Source: Hymenobacter swuensis DY53
Lineage (GTDB): Bacteria > Bacteroidota > Bacteroidia > Cytophagales > Hymenobacteraceae
Direction: 5' to 3'
Assembly (NCBI RefSeq): GCF_000576555.1
Contig: NZ_CP007145.1
Coordinates: forward strand, 2,046,001 to 2,110,000
Length of the DNA stretch: 64,000 nt
Under the pieces are notes generated by a model, which worked only from the letters and a program-made list of their open reading frames with translations, did no database searches and was not told where the DNA came from. The stretch's first letter is position 1. Every line of letters begins with the position of its first letter. Below, piece by piece: positions 47,701 to 55,500 of the stretch. The translations under genes were made by a program, and so were the position numbers.

Positions 47701-48074
47701 AGCAGGCAACCGGGGCCGTTACCGACAACGTGGAGGCCGACTTCGCCCGCAACCGCTGGACCACGTCGAACCCCTCCCAGACCGACCCGTTCGCCATCCG
47801 AAACAACACGCCCAACTCCACCTACTTCATCGAGTCGGGCAGCTACATCCGGCTCAATAACCTGGTGCTGGGCTACACCATTCCCACCGACATCACCAAG
47901 CGGGCCCGCATTTCCTCGCTGCGGGTGTACGCCACGGCCCAGAACCTGTTCACGCTCACCAACTACTCGGGCTTTACGCCGGAGCTGCCGGGCGGCCCCC
48001 TGGATTCGGGTATTGAAGCCACCACGTACCCCACCAGCCGCACCCTCGCGCTGGGCCTCAACGTCAATTTCTAG
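44784..48074 (+). CDS. SusC/RagA-type TonB-dependent transporter with STN signalling domain
   Basis: Outer-membrane importer of oligosaccharides. 1096 residues from ATG 44784. A signal region precedes an STN domain (about 48-120; ITLQAQNETVHTVLSKIETQ, ADIRFQYSRQLIG), a carboxypeptidase-regulatory-like domain (about 130-205; VTGRVVDEKGAALPGVNVVV), a VVVVGYGTQ TonB-box-like segment (211-219), a plug (VRIRGTGTLLAGANPLYVVD, GVRGANGVIIVTTKKGK) and a long barrel ending in LALGLNVNF. The STN domain lets it signal through the FecR encoded directly upstream. SusD follows 12 bases later. The substrate is inferred from the glucanases of the locus. Confidence 0.96.
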   Translation: MNHPLHAFSPFSWKRAALLQPLCITLLSSGLATAATLPTAAQEFLEKPITLQAQNETVHTVLSKIETQADIRFQYSRQLIGASRRVTIQATGQPLAEVLHALLDPLRIAYEPITSGIILKPAAVAAATADVTVTGRVVDEKGAALPGVNVVVKGTSTGTQTDGDGRYTLQAPEGATLVFSFVGYTIQEVPLNGRTTLDVNLAPDSQALNEVVVVGYGTQRKTDVTGAVARIEAAEIVNQPVQTPTQALQGKTAGVQITTDGTPNAQPTVRIRGTGTLLAGANPLYVVDGVQTTDIRNLSNSDIETIDVLKDASAAAIYGVRGANGVIIVTTKKGKQGKPVLSYNTTVGFKQAAHLVKMADARQYTDYLRSTSPNITLPTSSADTDWYDQLLRRAMYQNHNLAVSGANESVRYYFSGNLLQDDGLAIQNKFSRLTVRSNTDFTISPKFSINSQASFSRANTRDVNFGAAFQNAYRASPLITAKEGGRYGNTSAFGNVGNPLLDIEKNNNRSYENRLQGNVGLNFLPVEGLTLRSAINVDVIFNNRRNYNYQYLNDEATFLTAGGNQRNPQSSLEVTQINGSRYLWENTATYQRILAEKHNLTLLAGTVMEEGNTTSLSGLRRNVPEDPNQWYLGTGDPNTSVNGSPALGKDRRLSFLGRINYAFADKYLLTTNVRYDGTSKFNSSQRWGLFPSLGLGWILTEEGFLKDQNVLNFLKLRASYGQLGNDQIDPNSYITTAETNIPYVFNGQPVLGAVISQIKDRDVRWEVTTEYDAAVEFATLDNHLSGEVTYYRKKTTDALIPVNIPALFGDPDNQYITNAADISNRGVEAALTWRNTVGENFSYNFGVNATFNKNRIENLNGGQALFGGANNVTRSDNGVAAGAFYVLKADGVFQNQAEIDAYPRYTFFTPQPGDLKYADTNNDGTIDLRDRVYAGSYQPPMYFGINGGLNYRGLDFSFVFSGNVNNDVYNRKKQATGAVTDNVEADFARNRWTTSNPSQTDPFAIRNNTPNSTYFIESGSYIRLNNLVLGYTIPTDITKRARISSLRVYATAQNLFTLTNYSGFTPELPGGPLDSGIEATTYPTSRTLALGLNVNF

Positions 48075-48086
48075 CCTGCCCCACCC

Positions 48087-49643
48087 ATGAACGTGCTATC
48101 TACTCCCGTTGCCCGCCGCTTCCGGCTGGCGGCCCTTGGTCTGGCCCTCACGGCCGGGGCCGTGGGCTGCAAAGATTTCCTCGACGTTGCGCCCCAGGGC
48201 CAGCTCACCGAAGACCAGATTAAAACCGACCCCGCCGCCGCCCAGAAGCTGGTAGATGGCGTGTACAACGTGCTCTACCTGGGCGGCTTCGGGGCCGATA
48301 CCCATGGCCTGCAGTACGTGGTGCTGACCGACGTGGCCTCCGACGACTCCGACAAAGGCAGTACGCCCCAGGACTACGGCCCGGCCCTGGAGGTGGACAA
48401 CTTCACCCTGAACTCCACCAACGCCATCGTCAATAACACCTGGCAGGGCTACTTCCAGGGCGTGAACCGCGCCAACCAGGCCCTGGATAAGATTCCGCTG
48501 AGTCCGGCCCCCGATGCCACCAAGAACCGCCTGCTGGGCGAGGTACGCTTCCTGCGCGGCTACTTCTACTTCAACCTGGTGCGCTTCTTCGGGGGCGTAC
48601 CCAAGCTGGACCGCGTGCCCGCCGCCTCTGAAATCAACGACCCTGCGTTGCAGCGGCGCGCCACGGCCCAGGAAATCTACCAGCTCGTTATCAGCGACCT
48701 ACGGTTTGCGGTGGATAACCTGCCGCTGAAGGGGGCCACCGAAACCGGCCGCGCTACCAAGGCCGCCGCCCAGGCCATGCTGGCCAAGGTGTACCTCTAC
48801 CAGAAGGATTACCAGAAGGCCTACGACCTGACCAGCGAGATTGTGCAGGGCCGCTCGGGCAACTATGGCCTGCTTCCCAGCTATGAGAATATCTGGCGGG
48901 AAGTGGGGGCCAACAGCGAGGAATCGGTGTTTGAGATTCAGACCGGCATCAATGCTTCTTGCAACAACTCGGCCGTGAACCTGTACACCGTGAGCCAGGG
49001 CCCACGGGCCGGCGGCCGGGGCGGCTGGGCCGACCTGGGCTTCGGCTTCAACACGCCCACCCAGCAGCTGGCCGATGCCTACGAGCCCGGCGACAAGCGC
49101 CGGGCCGGCACCATCATCTTCATCAACCCCACGGCCCCGGCCGGCCAACGCTCCGTGGGCACCGTGCTCTGGGACGGGTTCCGGATTCCGACCAAGGACT
49201 CGGTGGAGAACTTCCGCTACAGCTACAAGGCCTACCACAGCCGCACCAAGGAGCGCAACTGCGGCAACAACGACTATCTGCCCAAGAACATCCGGGTGCT
49301 GCGCTACGCCGAGGTGCTGCTGATTCAGGCCGAAGCCGCCGCCCAGCTGGGCAACACCGCCGCCGCTCAAACCGCCCTGAACCTGGTGCGCGCCCGCGCC
49401 GGTCTGGCGGCCCGGCCGGCCACGGTGGCCAACATCTGGCTGGAGCGCCGGGTGGAGCTGGCCCTGGAGCACGACCGGTTCTTTGATCTGGTGCGCCAGG
49501 AAAGCGTGCAGCCCGGCCGCATTGTGCCGCTGTTTGCGGCCCAGGGCAAAACCTTCACTAAAGGCAAAAACGAGCTGTTTCCCATTCCGCAGCAGCAGAT
49601 TGACTTGAGCGGCGGCCAACTGGGCCAGAATCCGGGGTATTAG
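48087..49643 (+). CDS. SusD/RagB-type glycan-binding lipoprotein
   Basis: 518 residues from ATG 48087. The signal ALGLALTAGAVGCKDFLDV puts a lipobox cysteine at about residue 29, followed by the family start KDFLDVAPQGQLTEDQI. TPR-like helices include WQGYFQGVNRANQALDKI, RFLRGYFYFNLVRFFGGVP and AAQAMLAKVYLYQKDYQKAY; the C-terminal region has RYAEVLLIQAEAAAQLG and a RVELALEHDRFFDLVRQE block. It binds sugar at the cell surface and forms the lid of the SusC barrel. Encoded 12 bases after susC. Confidence 0.96.
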   Translation: MNVLSTPVARRFRLAALGLALTAGAVGCKDFLDVAPQGQLTEDQIKTDPAAAQKLVDGVYNVLYLGGFGADTHGLQYVVLTDVASDDSDKGSTPQDYGPALEVDNFTLNSTNAIVNNTWQGYFQGVNRANQALDKIPLSPAPDATKNRLLGEVRFLRGYFYFNLVRFFGGVPKLDRVPAASEINDPALQRRATAQEIYQLVISDLRFAVDNLPLKGATETGRATKAAAQAMLAKVYLYQKDYQKAYDLTSEIVQGRSGNYGLLPSYENIWREVGANSEESVFEIQTGINASCNNSAVNLYTVSQGPRAGGRGGWADLGFGFNTPTQQLADAYEPGDKRRAGTIIFINPTAPAGQRSVGTVLWDGFRIPTKDSVENFRYSYKAYHSRTKERNCGNNDYLPKNIRVLRYAEVLLIQAEAAAQLGNTAAAQTALNLVRARAGLAARPATVANIWLERRVELALEHDRFFDLVRQESVQPGRIVPLFAAQGKTFTKGKNELFPIPQQQIDLSGGQLGQNPGY

Positions 49644-49660
49644 CGTTGCACGGCCCGGTC

Positions 49661-49760
49661 CGGCGGCTGGAAGCCGTCGGGCCGGTTGCCGTGAGCTGAC
49701 TTTGTTACGTCGTCGTGCTATGAATCAGATGACAACCGGCCCGACGGCTTACAGCCGCCG
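49661..49760. repeat. 28-bp inverted repeat after susD
   Basis: Arms 49661-49688 and 49733-49760 (CGGCGGCTGGAAGCCGTCGG onward) are reverse complements with one mismatch, around a 44-base loop, between susD and the GH144-type gene. Could form a stem in the shared mRNA. Confidence 0.88.
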
Positions 49761-49811
49761 TACCGGCGCAGGTGCCGTTTCCGTTCCCCATTTCCTTTCC
49801 ACCCAACCCGT

Positions 49812-51188
49812 ATGAAAGCACTTCTGCTGCTGGCTCTGGGCCTTTTGCTGCCCGGCCTGACGGATGCCCAGCAAAAAGCTCCGGCCAAAAAAACACCGCC
49901 CGTAACCGCCCAGCTCACGCCCGCCGCCAGTGGCCCCAAGCGCCCCCGCAACCTCTCCGATGAGCAGCTGCTGGACCTGGTGCAGCGCCAGACGTTCCGC
50001 TACTTCTGGGACTTCGGCCACCCCGTGTCGGGCATGGCCCGGGAGCGGAGCAACCGCTCCTTCGATTACGGCGACGAGGTGGTTACCACCGGCGGCACCG
50101 GCTTCGGGCTGATGGCTATTATCGTGGCGGCGGAGCGCAAGTGGATTACCCGCGAGCAGGCTGCCAAGCGGACTCTCAAAATCGTGAACTTCCTCTGGAA
50201 GGCCGATATGTACCACGGCGTGTTTCCGCACTGGCTGAACGGGGCCACCGGCAAAACCATCCGCTTCAGCCCCAAAGACGACGGCGGCGACCTGGTGGAA
50301 ACGGCCTTCCTGTACGAGGGCCTTATCTGCGCCCGCCAGTACTTCACCGGCAACACGCCCGCCGAAAGCCAGCTACGCAACAAGATTCTGTGGATGTGGG
50401 AAGGGGTGGAGTGGACCTGGCACCAGCAGAATGACCAGAACGTGCTGTACTGGCACTGGAGCCCCAACAACGGCTGGAGCATGAACCACCAGATTCACGG
50501 CTGGAACGAGTGCCTGATAACCTACGTGCTGGCCGCCTCCTCACCCAAATACGCCATTGATAAGAAGGTATACGACCAGGGCTGGGCTACCGGCAACTAC
50601 TTCAAAAATGGCAAGCAGTTCTATAACACCACGCTGCCGCTGGGCTTCGATTTCGGCGGGCCGCTGTTTTTCTCGCACTACTCGTTCCTGGGCCTCGACC
50701 CGCGTGGCCTCAAGGACCAGCATGCCGACTACTGGCAGCAAAATCAGGCCCACACCCGCATCAACTACGCCTACTGTGTGGATAACCCCAAGAAGTTCAA
50801 GGGCTACGGCCCCGACTGCTGGGGCCTCACCGCCTCCGACAGCTACCAGGGCTACGCCGCCCACTCGCCCACCGAGGACCTGAGCGTGATTTCGCCCACT
50901 GCCGCGCTGTCGGCCATGCCCTACGCGCCCAAGGAGTCGATGGCGGCGCTGCGGCACTTCTACAACGACCTGGGCGACAACCTCTGGACCGAGTACGGCT
51001 TCGTGGACGGCTTCAGCGAGCAGCAGAACTGGTACGCCAAGTCGCACCTGGCCATTGACCAGGGCCCGATTGTGGGCATGATTGAAAACCACCGCACCGG
51101 CCTGCTCTGGAAGCTGTTCATGAGCAGCCCCGACGTACAGCGCGGCCTCACCCGCCTCGGTTTCGAGAGTCCGCAGCTGAAGAGATAA
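49812..51188 (+). CDS. GH144-type glucanase (annotated 'putative glucoamylase' family)
   Basis: 458 residues from ATG 49812; signal peptide MKALLLLALGLLLPGLTDAQ. The (alpha/alpha)6-barrel pattern is clear: LSDEQLLDLVQRQTFRYFWD, VTTGGTGFGLMAIIVAAERK, FPHWLNGATGKTIRFSPKDD, GGDLVETAFLYEGLICARQY and PDCWGLTASDSYQGYAAHSP. This domain (Pfam 'Glycoamylase') includes the endo-beta-1,2-glucanases of GH144, such as the Chitinophaga pinensis enzyme. The 'glucoamylase' label is probably misleading. As part of the SusCD operon it would act on glucan early, but other linkages cannot be excluded. Confidence 0.88.
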   Translation: MKALLLLALGLLLPGLTDAQQKAPAKKTPPVTAQLTPAASGPKRPRNLSDEQLLDLVQRQTFRYFWDFGHPVSGMARERSNRSFDYGDEVVTTGGTGFGLMAIIVAAERKWITREQAAKRTLKIVNFLWKADMYHGVFPHWLNGATGKTIRFSPKDDGGDLVETAFLYEGLICARQYFTGNTPAESQLRNKILWMWEGVEWTWHQQNDQNVLYWHWSPNNGWSMNHQIHGWNECLITYVLAASSPKYAIDKKVYDQGWATGNYFKNGKQFYNTTLPLGFDFGGPLFFSHYSFLGLDPRGLKDQHADYWQQNQAHTRINYAYCVDNPKKFKGYGPDCWGLTASDSYQGYAAHSPTEDLSVISPTAALSAMPYAPKESMAALRHFYNDLGDNLWTEYGFVDGFSEQQNWYAKSHLAIDQGPIVGMIENHRTGLLWKLFMSSPDVQRGLTRLGFESPQLKR

Positions 51189-51740
51189 GCCGGGCTCCGA
51201 AAAAATCTGCCGGTCAGCCCTTAAAAATCCGTGCCCGATGCCGGGCAGTGGGACCGTGCTACTTACGTAACACGCAAAACCCCTGGGATTCAGGGTGGAA
51301 ATCGGCTGGCAAAATCCTGTTTCACTGTGATTTACTGTTGGGCTGACTCATTGCCGCACTTGGAGCCGCCGGGGGGGCGTTACACCTACATAACAAGCCG
51401 CCGGGCTACTGCTTAGGCGGTAGATATCGGTAGCGCAACCGGGTGGGTATGGGCCTCGTTTGACCTCAGACAAAGCTTTTGTAGTATTGCAGAGCGCCGC
51501 CCCAAATAGGCCCTGACACGCTGCCAGATGCTTTTCCCGTCTCGGCTGCCTGGGTAAGCCCGACCACTGAGTCGTCCACCGGCCGCCCTGCCTCGCTTCG
51601 GCTTGCCTCCGCTTTCCAGTGCTTGTTTTCCGTCTCTGCCGAGGCTGTGCGCCGCGTAAGCGTTCCGGCGGCGGCTGGGTTCATACCGGGCTCCACCGCG
51701 CCCCCGCACTTCTGATTTTCCCCTACACTTCCCACTTCCC
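51189..51740. other. 552-base gene-free interval before the GH3 gene
   Basis: No reading frame with coding character was found. A candidate promoter lies at 51459-51489, leaving about 245 bases of leader before the GH3 start. A run of G (CCGCCGGGGGGGCG) near 51366 stands out. No hairpin like those of the other gaps was seen. Confidence 0.6.
51459..51489 (+). promoter_or_regulatory. Bacteroidota-type promoter candidate for the GH3 gene
   Basis: TTTG (51459-51462), exactly 19 bases, then TAGTATTG (51482-51489), which matches TAnnTTTG at all but one position. This is the best -33/-7 pair noticed in the window. Confidence 0.6.
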
Positions 51741-54062
51741 ATGAATCGAGTTTTCCGCACTGCCCTGCTTATGTCGCTGGGGCTGCTCACGCCCCAGCTC
51801 CAGGCCCAGCAACCCGCTACGGCCGCCACGGCCCGCGCCGCCGCCCCCGACCCCAAGATGACCAAGTTCATCGATGAGCTGCTGCAGAAAATGACGCTGG
51901 AGGAGAAAATCGGCCAGCTGAACATGATAACCGTGGGCTTCGACGTGACCGGCCCCGTGGTGAGCAAGGACGTGGACGCCAGCATCAAGCGCGGCTCGGT
52001 GGGCTCGGTGCTCAACACCTTCACGCCCCAGGCCGCCCGCAAGCTCCAGGAAATGGCCGTGAAGCAGACCCGCCTGCACATCCCGCTCATCTTCGGCTAC
52101 GACGTGATTCATGGCCACCGCACCATTTTCCCCATTGCCCTGGGCCTGGCCAGCAGCTGGGATTTGCCGGCCATGGAGCGCAGCGCCCGCATTGCCGCCG
52201 AGGAAGCCTCCGCCGACGGCATCAACTGGGTGTACTCGCCGATGGTGGACATTGCCCGCGACCCGCGCTGGGGCCGCATCTCGGAAGGCTCGGGCGAGGA
52301 CCCCTACCTGGGCTCCCAGATTGCCCGCGTGATGGTGCGCGGCTACCAGGGCGACGACCTGAAGAAGAACAACACGGTGATGGCCTGCGTGAAGCACTTC
52401 GCCCTCTACGGGGCCGCCGAAGCCGGCCGCGACTACAACACCACCGATATGAGCCTGGTGCGCATGTACAACGAGTACCTGCCACCTTACAAAGCCGCCG
52501 TGGAAGCCGGCGCGGGCTCCATGATGTCCTCGTTCAACGACATCAACGGGGTGCCCGCCACCGGCAACAAGTGGCTGATGACCGAGCTGCTGCGCAATCA
52601 GTGGGGGTTTGACGGCTTCGTGGCCACCGACTACACCGCCATCAACGAAATGACCGCCCACGGTATGGGCGACGACGCCCAGGTGTCGGCCCTTGCCCTG
52701 AACGCCGGCATCGACCAGGACATGGTGGGCGAGGTTTTCCTCAAGAACCTGGCCCAGAACCTCAAGGACGGTACCGTGCAGCAGGCCCAGATTGATCTGG
52801 CCTGCCGCCGCATTCTGGAAGCCAAATGGAAGCTGGGCCTGTTCGAGGACCCCTACCGCTACACCAACGAGAAGCGGGCCAAGGCTACCATGATGAAGAA
52901 GGAGTTTGTGGCCGATGCCCGCGACATTGCCCGCAAAAGCCTGGTGCTGCTCAAGAACAGCAACAACACTCTGCCCCTGAAAAAGCAGGGCACCATCGCC
53001 CTCATCGGCCCGCTGGCCACCCGCCAGCGCGACATGATTGGGAGCTGGAGCGGAGCCGGCGACTGGAAACAGGCCGTGTCTTTGGAGCAAGGCATTAAGA
53101 ACGCCGTGGGCAGCGGCGTGAAAGTCGTGACGGCCCAGGGGGCCAACTTCACCGACGACGAGCAGATGATTGCCCGCCTGAACCAGCACGGCGGCGAGCT
53201 GAACGTGGACCAGCGCACCTCGGAGGAGATGATCCGGGAAGCGGTGCAGGTAGCCCAGCAGGCCGACGTGATTGTGGCCGCCGTGGGCGAAAGCCAGGGC
53301 ATGACCGGCGAGGCCGCCAGCCGCGCCGATATCGGGCTGCCCGGCCAGCAGCTGGAGCTGCTGAAGGCGCTCAAGAAAACCGGCAAGCCGCTGGTGCTGG
53401 TGCTCATGAACGGCCGCCCGCTCACGCTGCCTTGGGAAGATAAAAACGCCGATGCCATCCTGGAAACCTGGTTTGCGGGCTCCCAGGCCGGCAATGCCAT
53501 TGCCGATGTGCTGTTCGGCGGCTACAACCCCGCGGGCAAGCTCACGGCCACCTTTCCCCAGCACGTGGGCCAGGTGCCGCTGTACTACAACCACAAAATG
53601 ACCGGCCGCCCGTACCAGGGTGTGGCGCTGGACAAGTACAAGTCGCGGTACATGGACGTGAGCAACGACCCGCTGTACCCGTTCGGTTTCGGGCTGAGCT
53701 ACACCACCTTCGAGTACAGCAAGCCCGAACTGAGCACCACCACCCTGGCCATGAACGGCACGCTGGAGGTGAAGGTAACCGTGAAAAACACCGGCAACTA
53801 CGACGGCGAGGAAGTAGTGCAGCTCTACACCCGGGATATGGTGGGCTCCATCTCGCGGCCGGTGCAGGAGCTGAAGGGCTTCCAGAAAATCATGCTCAAG
53901 AAGGGTGAAAGCCGCATCGTGAGCTTCCGCCTCACCCCCGAGGACCTGAAGTTCTACAACACTGACCTGAAGTTTGCAGCTGAACCCGGCGACTTCCAGG
54001 TGATGGTGGGCGGTAACTCCCGCGACGTGCAAATGGCCGCCTTCAAGCTGGCCGCCCAGTAA
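51741..54062 (+). CDS. bglX: Glycoside hydrolase family 3 beta-glucosidase
   Basis: Retaining beta-glucosidase, periplasmic by its signal peptide (MNRVFRTALLMSLGLLTPQL). 773 residues from ATG 51741. GH3 N-terminal barrel: LTLEEKIGQLNMI, IPLIFGYDVIHGHRTIFPIA, KHFALYGAAEAGRDYN; the nucleophile is Asp297 in FDGFVATDYTAIN. The C-terminal alpha/beta domain carries ADVIVAAVGESQGMTGEAAS, and an FnIII-like domain ends the protein (VKVTVKNTGNYDGEEVVQLY). The order matches E. coli BglX. In this locus it would release glucose from beta-linked oligosaccharides made by the endo-enzymes. It has its own promoter candidate and ends in a strong terminator. Confidence 0.95.
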   Translation: MNRVFRTALLMSLGLLTPQLQAQQPATAATARAAAPDPKMTKFIDELLQKMTLEEKIGQLNMITVGFDVTGPVVSKDVDASIKRGSVGSVLNTFTPQAARKLQEMAVKQTRLHIPLIFGYDVIHGHRTIFPIALGLASSWDLPAMERSARIAAEEASADGINWVYSPMVDIARDPRWGRISEGSGEDPYLGSQIARVMVRGYQGDDLKKNNTVMACVKHFALYGAAEAGRDYNTTDMSLVRMYNEYLPPYKAAVEAGAGSMMSSFNDINGVPATGNKWLMTELLRNQWGFDGFVATDYTAINEMTAHGMGDDAQVSALALNAGIDQDMVGEVFLKNLAQNLKDGTVQQAQIDLACRRILEAKWKLGLFEDPYRYTNEKRAKATMMKKEFVADARDIARKSLVLLKNSNNTLPLKKQGTIALIGPLATRQRDMIGSWSGAGDWKQAVSLEQGIKNAVGSGVKVVTAQGANFTDDEQMIARLNQHGGELNVDQRTSEEMIREAVQVAQQADVIVAAVGESQGMTGEAASRADIGLPGQQLELLKALKKTGKPLVLVLMNGRPLTLPWEDKNADAILETWFAGSQAGNAIADVLFGGYNPAGKLTATFPQHVGQVPLYYNHKMTGRPYQGVALDKYKSRYMDVSNDPLYPFGFGLSYTTFEYSKPELSTTTLAMNGTLEVKVTVKNTGNYDGEEVVQLYTRDMVGSISRPVQELKGFQKIMLKKGESRIVSFRLTPEDLKFYNTDLKFAAEPGDFQVMVGGNSRDVQMAAFKLAAQ

Positions 54063-54157
54063 ACTACCGCCAACCTGCGCCTTGTGTGGGACAAGCGCGC
54101 GGGGGCTCCCGGAAACCGGAATGCTAGTTAGGGGAGCGGACTGATTTTCCGGGAGCC

Positions 54158-54206
54158 GAACAACAAAAAGGGCGAAGCCACCGTGGCTTCGCCCTTTTTG
54201 TTGTTC
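54158..54206. terminator. Perfect 24-bp bidirectional terminator between the two arms of the glucan locus
   Basis: GAACAACAAAAAGGGCGAAG onward (54158-54181) is an exact reverse complement of 54183-54206, with a one-base centre and A/T-rich ends suited to both directions. A degenerate repeat (CGAAGCGAGGAATCTGAGT pairing with ATTCAGACTCCCCGCTTTG) follows at 54214-54273. Confidence 0.88.
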
Positions 54207-54291
54207 GTTCCGAACGAAGCGAGGAATCTGAGTCAATTGTTCAGCGAGTAATTCAGACTCCCCGCTTTGCTCAGAATGGCAGCCGTATGCC

Positions 54292-55344
54292 CTACTCAAA
54301 CTGCAGACGCTGGTTGAAAAACGGCAGCAGTTTCTGATACACCCGGCCGTCGTGGCCCATGATGCGGTTGCCATGGTTGCCTTCGTAGCTCTCGGTGGTA
54401 TGCGGAATGCCATATGCCGAGAGCTGGGTATCCAGCGTGCGGCCTGCCTCAGGAATATGCCGGAACTGGTCCTGCTCGCCCCAATCAAAAGCCAGGCCGC
54501 GCAGCTGACGCAGGCTGGTAAGGTGCGCCGGCAGCAGGCTGAGGGGCGAAGCTGCGCCCCACTGAGCCAGCACGGCGTCGCGGTGGCGGAGGCTATCGGC
54601 CCCGAGGGAGTAGGGCAGGGCCGCCCCGAACGTGCCCCGGCCGGGCGTGGGCGAAAAGGCCCGGGCGCAGGCCACCAGCCGCACGGCGTTGAAATCCTGC
54701 AGCAGCCTGGCCCGTGAGGTGGCGCGGCTGGCCAGTGCCTGACTGGGGCGGGCGGCCATCCACTCGGGGTGGGGGGCAGCAAATGCAGGGCTAAGGGCAT
54801 ATGCGGCGGCGTAGGTATCGGGGTACAGTAGGGCCAGCCGCAGGGTACCGTTGCCGCCCATGCTATGGCCCGCCAGGCCCCGGCTTGCGGGCCGGGCCAG
54901 CGTGCGGTAATTTTTATCAATGAAGCTCACCAGTTCCCGGGCGGTAAAATCGCCCCAGGGGCCGTTGGTGGCCGAGTTGGCGTAGAAGCTGCCCTGAAAC
55001 TGCGTCTGCTCGTTGGGCACCACCATTAGTAGCGGCCTGATTTGTCCGGCAGCAATGGCCTCATCCAGTAGCGTGGCCATACCGTCAGCGTGAAAAATCA
55101 GGCTGTCGTTCCAGGTGAAGCCGTGCAGGTAGTAGAGCACCGGGTAGCGCCGGGCCGCACTGGCTTCGTAGCCGGCCGGCAGGTACACGCTCACCCGCCG
55201 CCGCGGGTTCTCGCCGCCGGGGTTGCCCTTCAGCAGCTTTGAATCGAGGTACGTGACGACTACGCGGCCCTTGGCGGGCGTTTGAGCCGGGGCCGGCAGC
55301 CGCCACAACAGCGCCAGCAGGAACAGGAAATAGGGCAGACGCAT
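54292..55344 (-). CDS. Secreted alpha/beta-hydrolase esterase (CE1/feruloyl-esterase-like)
   Basis: 350 residues from ATG 55344; signal peptide MRLPYFLFLLALLWRLPAPA. Catalytic serine in GLAGHSMGGNGTLRL (G-x-S-x-G), aspartate likely in FDWGEQDQF, histidine in YEGNHGNRIMGHDG. RRVSVYLPAGYEASAARRYP and VLYYLHGFTWNDS are typical of the CE1/esterase-D group, which removes acyl groups such as acetyl or feruloyl from polysaccharides. Within this locus it would trim substituents so the glycosidases can reach the chain. Substrate inferred from context only. Confidence 0.88.
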   Translation of the reverse strand: MRLPYFLFLLALLWRLPAPAQTPAKGRVVVTYLDSKLLKGNPGGENPRRRVSVYLPAGYEASAARRYPVLYYLHGFTWNDSLIFHADGMATLLDEAIAAGQIRPLLMVVPNEQTQFQGSFYANSATNGPWGDFTARELVSFIDKNYRTLARPASRGLAGHSMGGNGTLRLALLYPDTYAAAYALSPAFAAPHPEWMAARPSQALASRATSRARLLQDFNAVRLVACARAFSPTPGRGTFGAALPYSLGADSLRHRDAVLAQWGAASPLSLLPAHLTSLRQLRGLAFDWGEQDQFRHIPEAGRTLDTQLSAYGIPHTTESYEGNHGNRIMGHDGRVYQKLLPFFNQRLQFE

Positions 55345-55374
55345 CAAAAAAGCGGATATGCAATCAAAAAAGAA

Positions 55375-55470
55375 CGTCATGCTGAGCAGAGCCGAAGCAT
55401 CTCTACCGCTTCGTTTGAGGCAAGAGGGGGGACCCTCAGTAGAGATGCTTCGGTTCCGCTCAGCATGACG
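55375..55470. repeat. Long inverted repeat, AGCATCTCTACCGCTTCGT family
   Basis: Arms of about 32 bases (CGTCATGCTGAGCAGAGCCG onward from 55375; GAGATGCTTCGGTTCCGCTC onward to 55470) lie between the esterase start and the GH30 stop. The arms share CATGCTGAGC and GCATCTCTACCGCTTCGT with 43277-43326 and 2832-3012. Confidence 0.85.
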
Positions 55471-55500
55471 CGCGGTTAATAGTCAGCTGAAAGCGGCTGG

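Noticed and set aside
49812..51188. Starch glucoamylase
   Set aside because: The domain is the GH144-like 'Glycoamylase' family and the neighbours are beta-glucan enzymes, so alpha-glucan cleavage is unlikely despite the label.
51723..54920. Long minus-strand frame of over 1000 codons opposite GH3
   Set aside because: It runs across the GH3 gene, a bidirectional terminator and part of the esterase gene, and has antisense-type composition.
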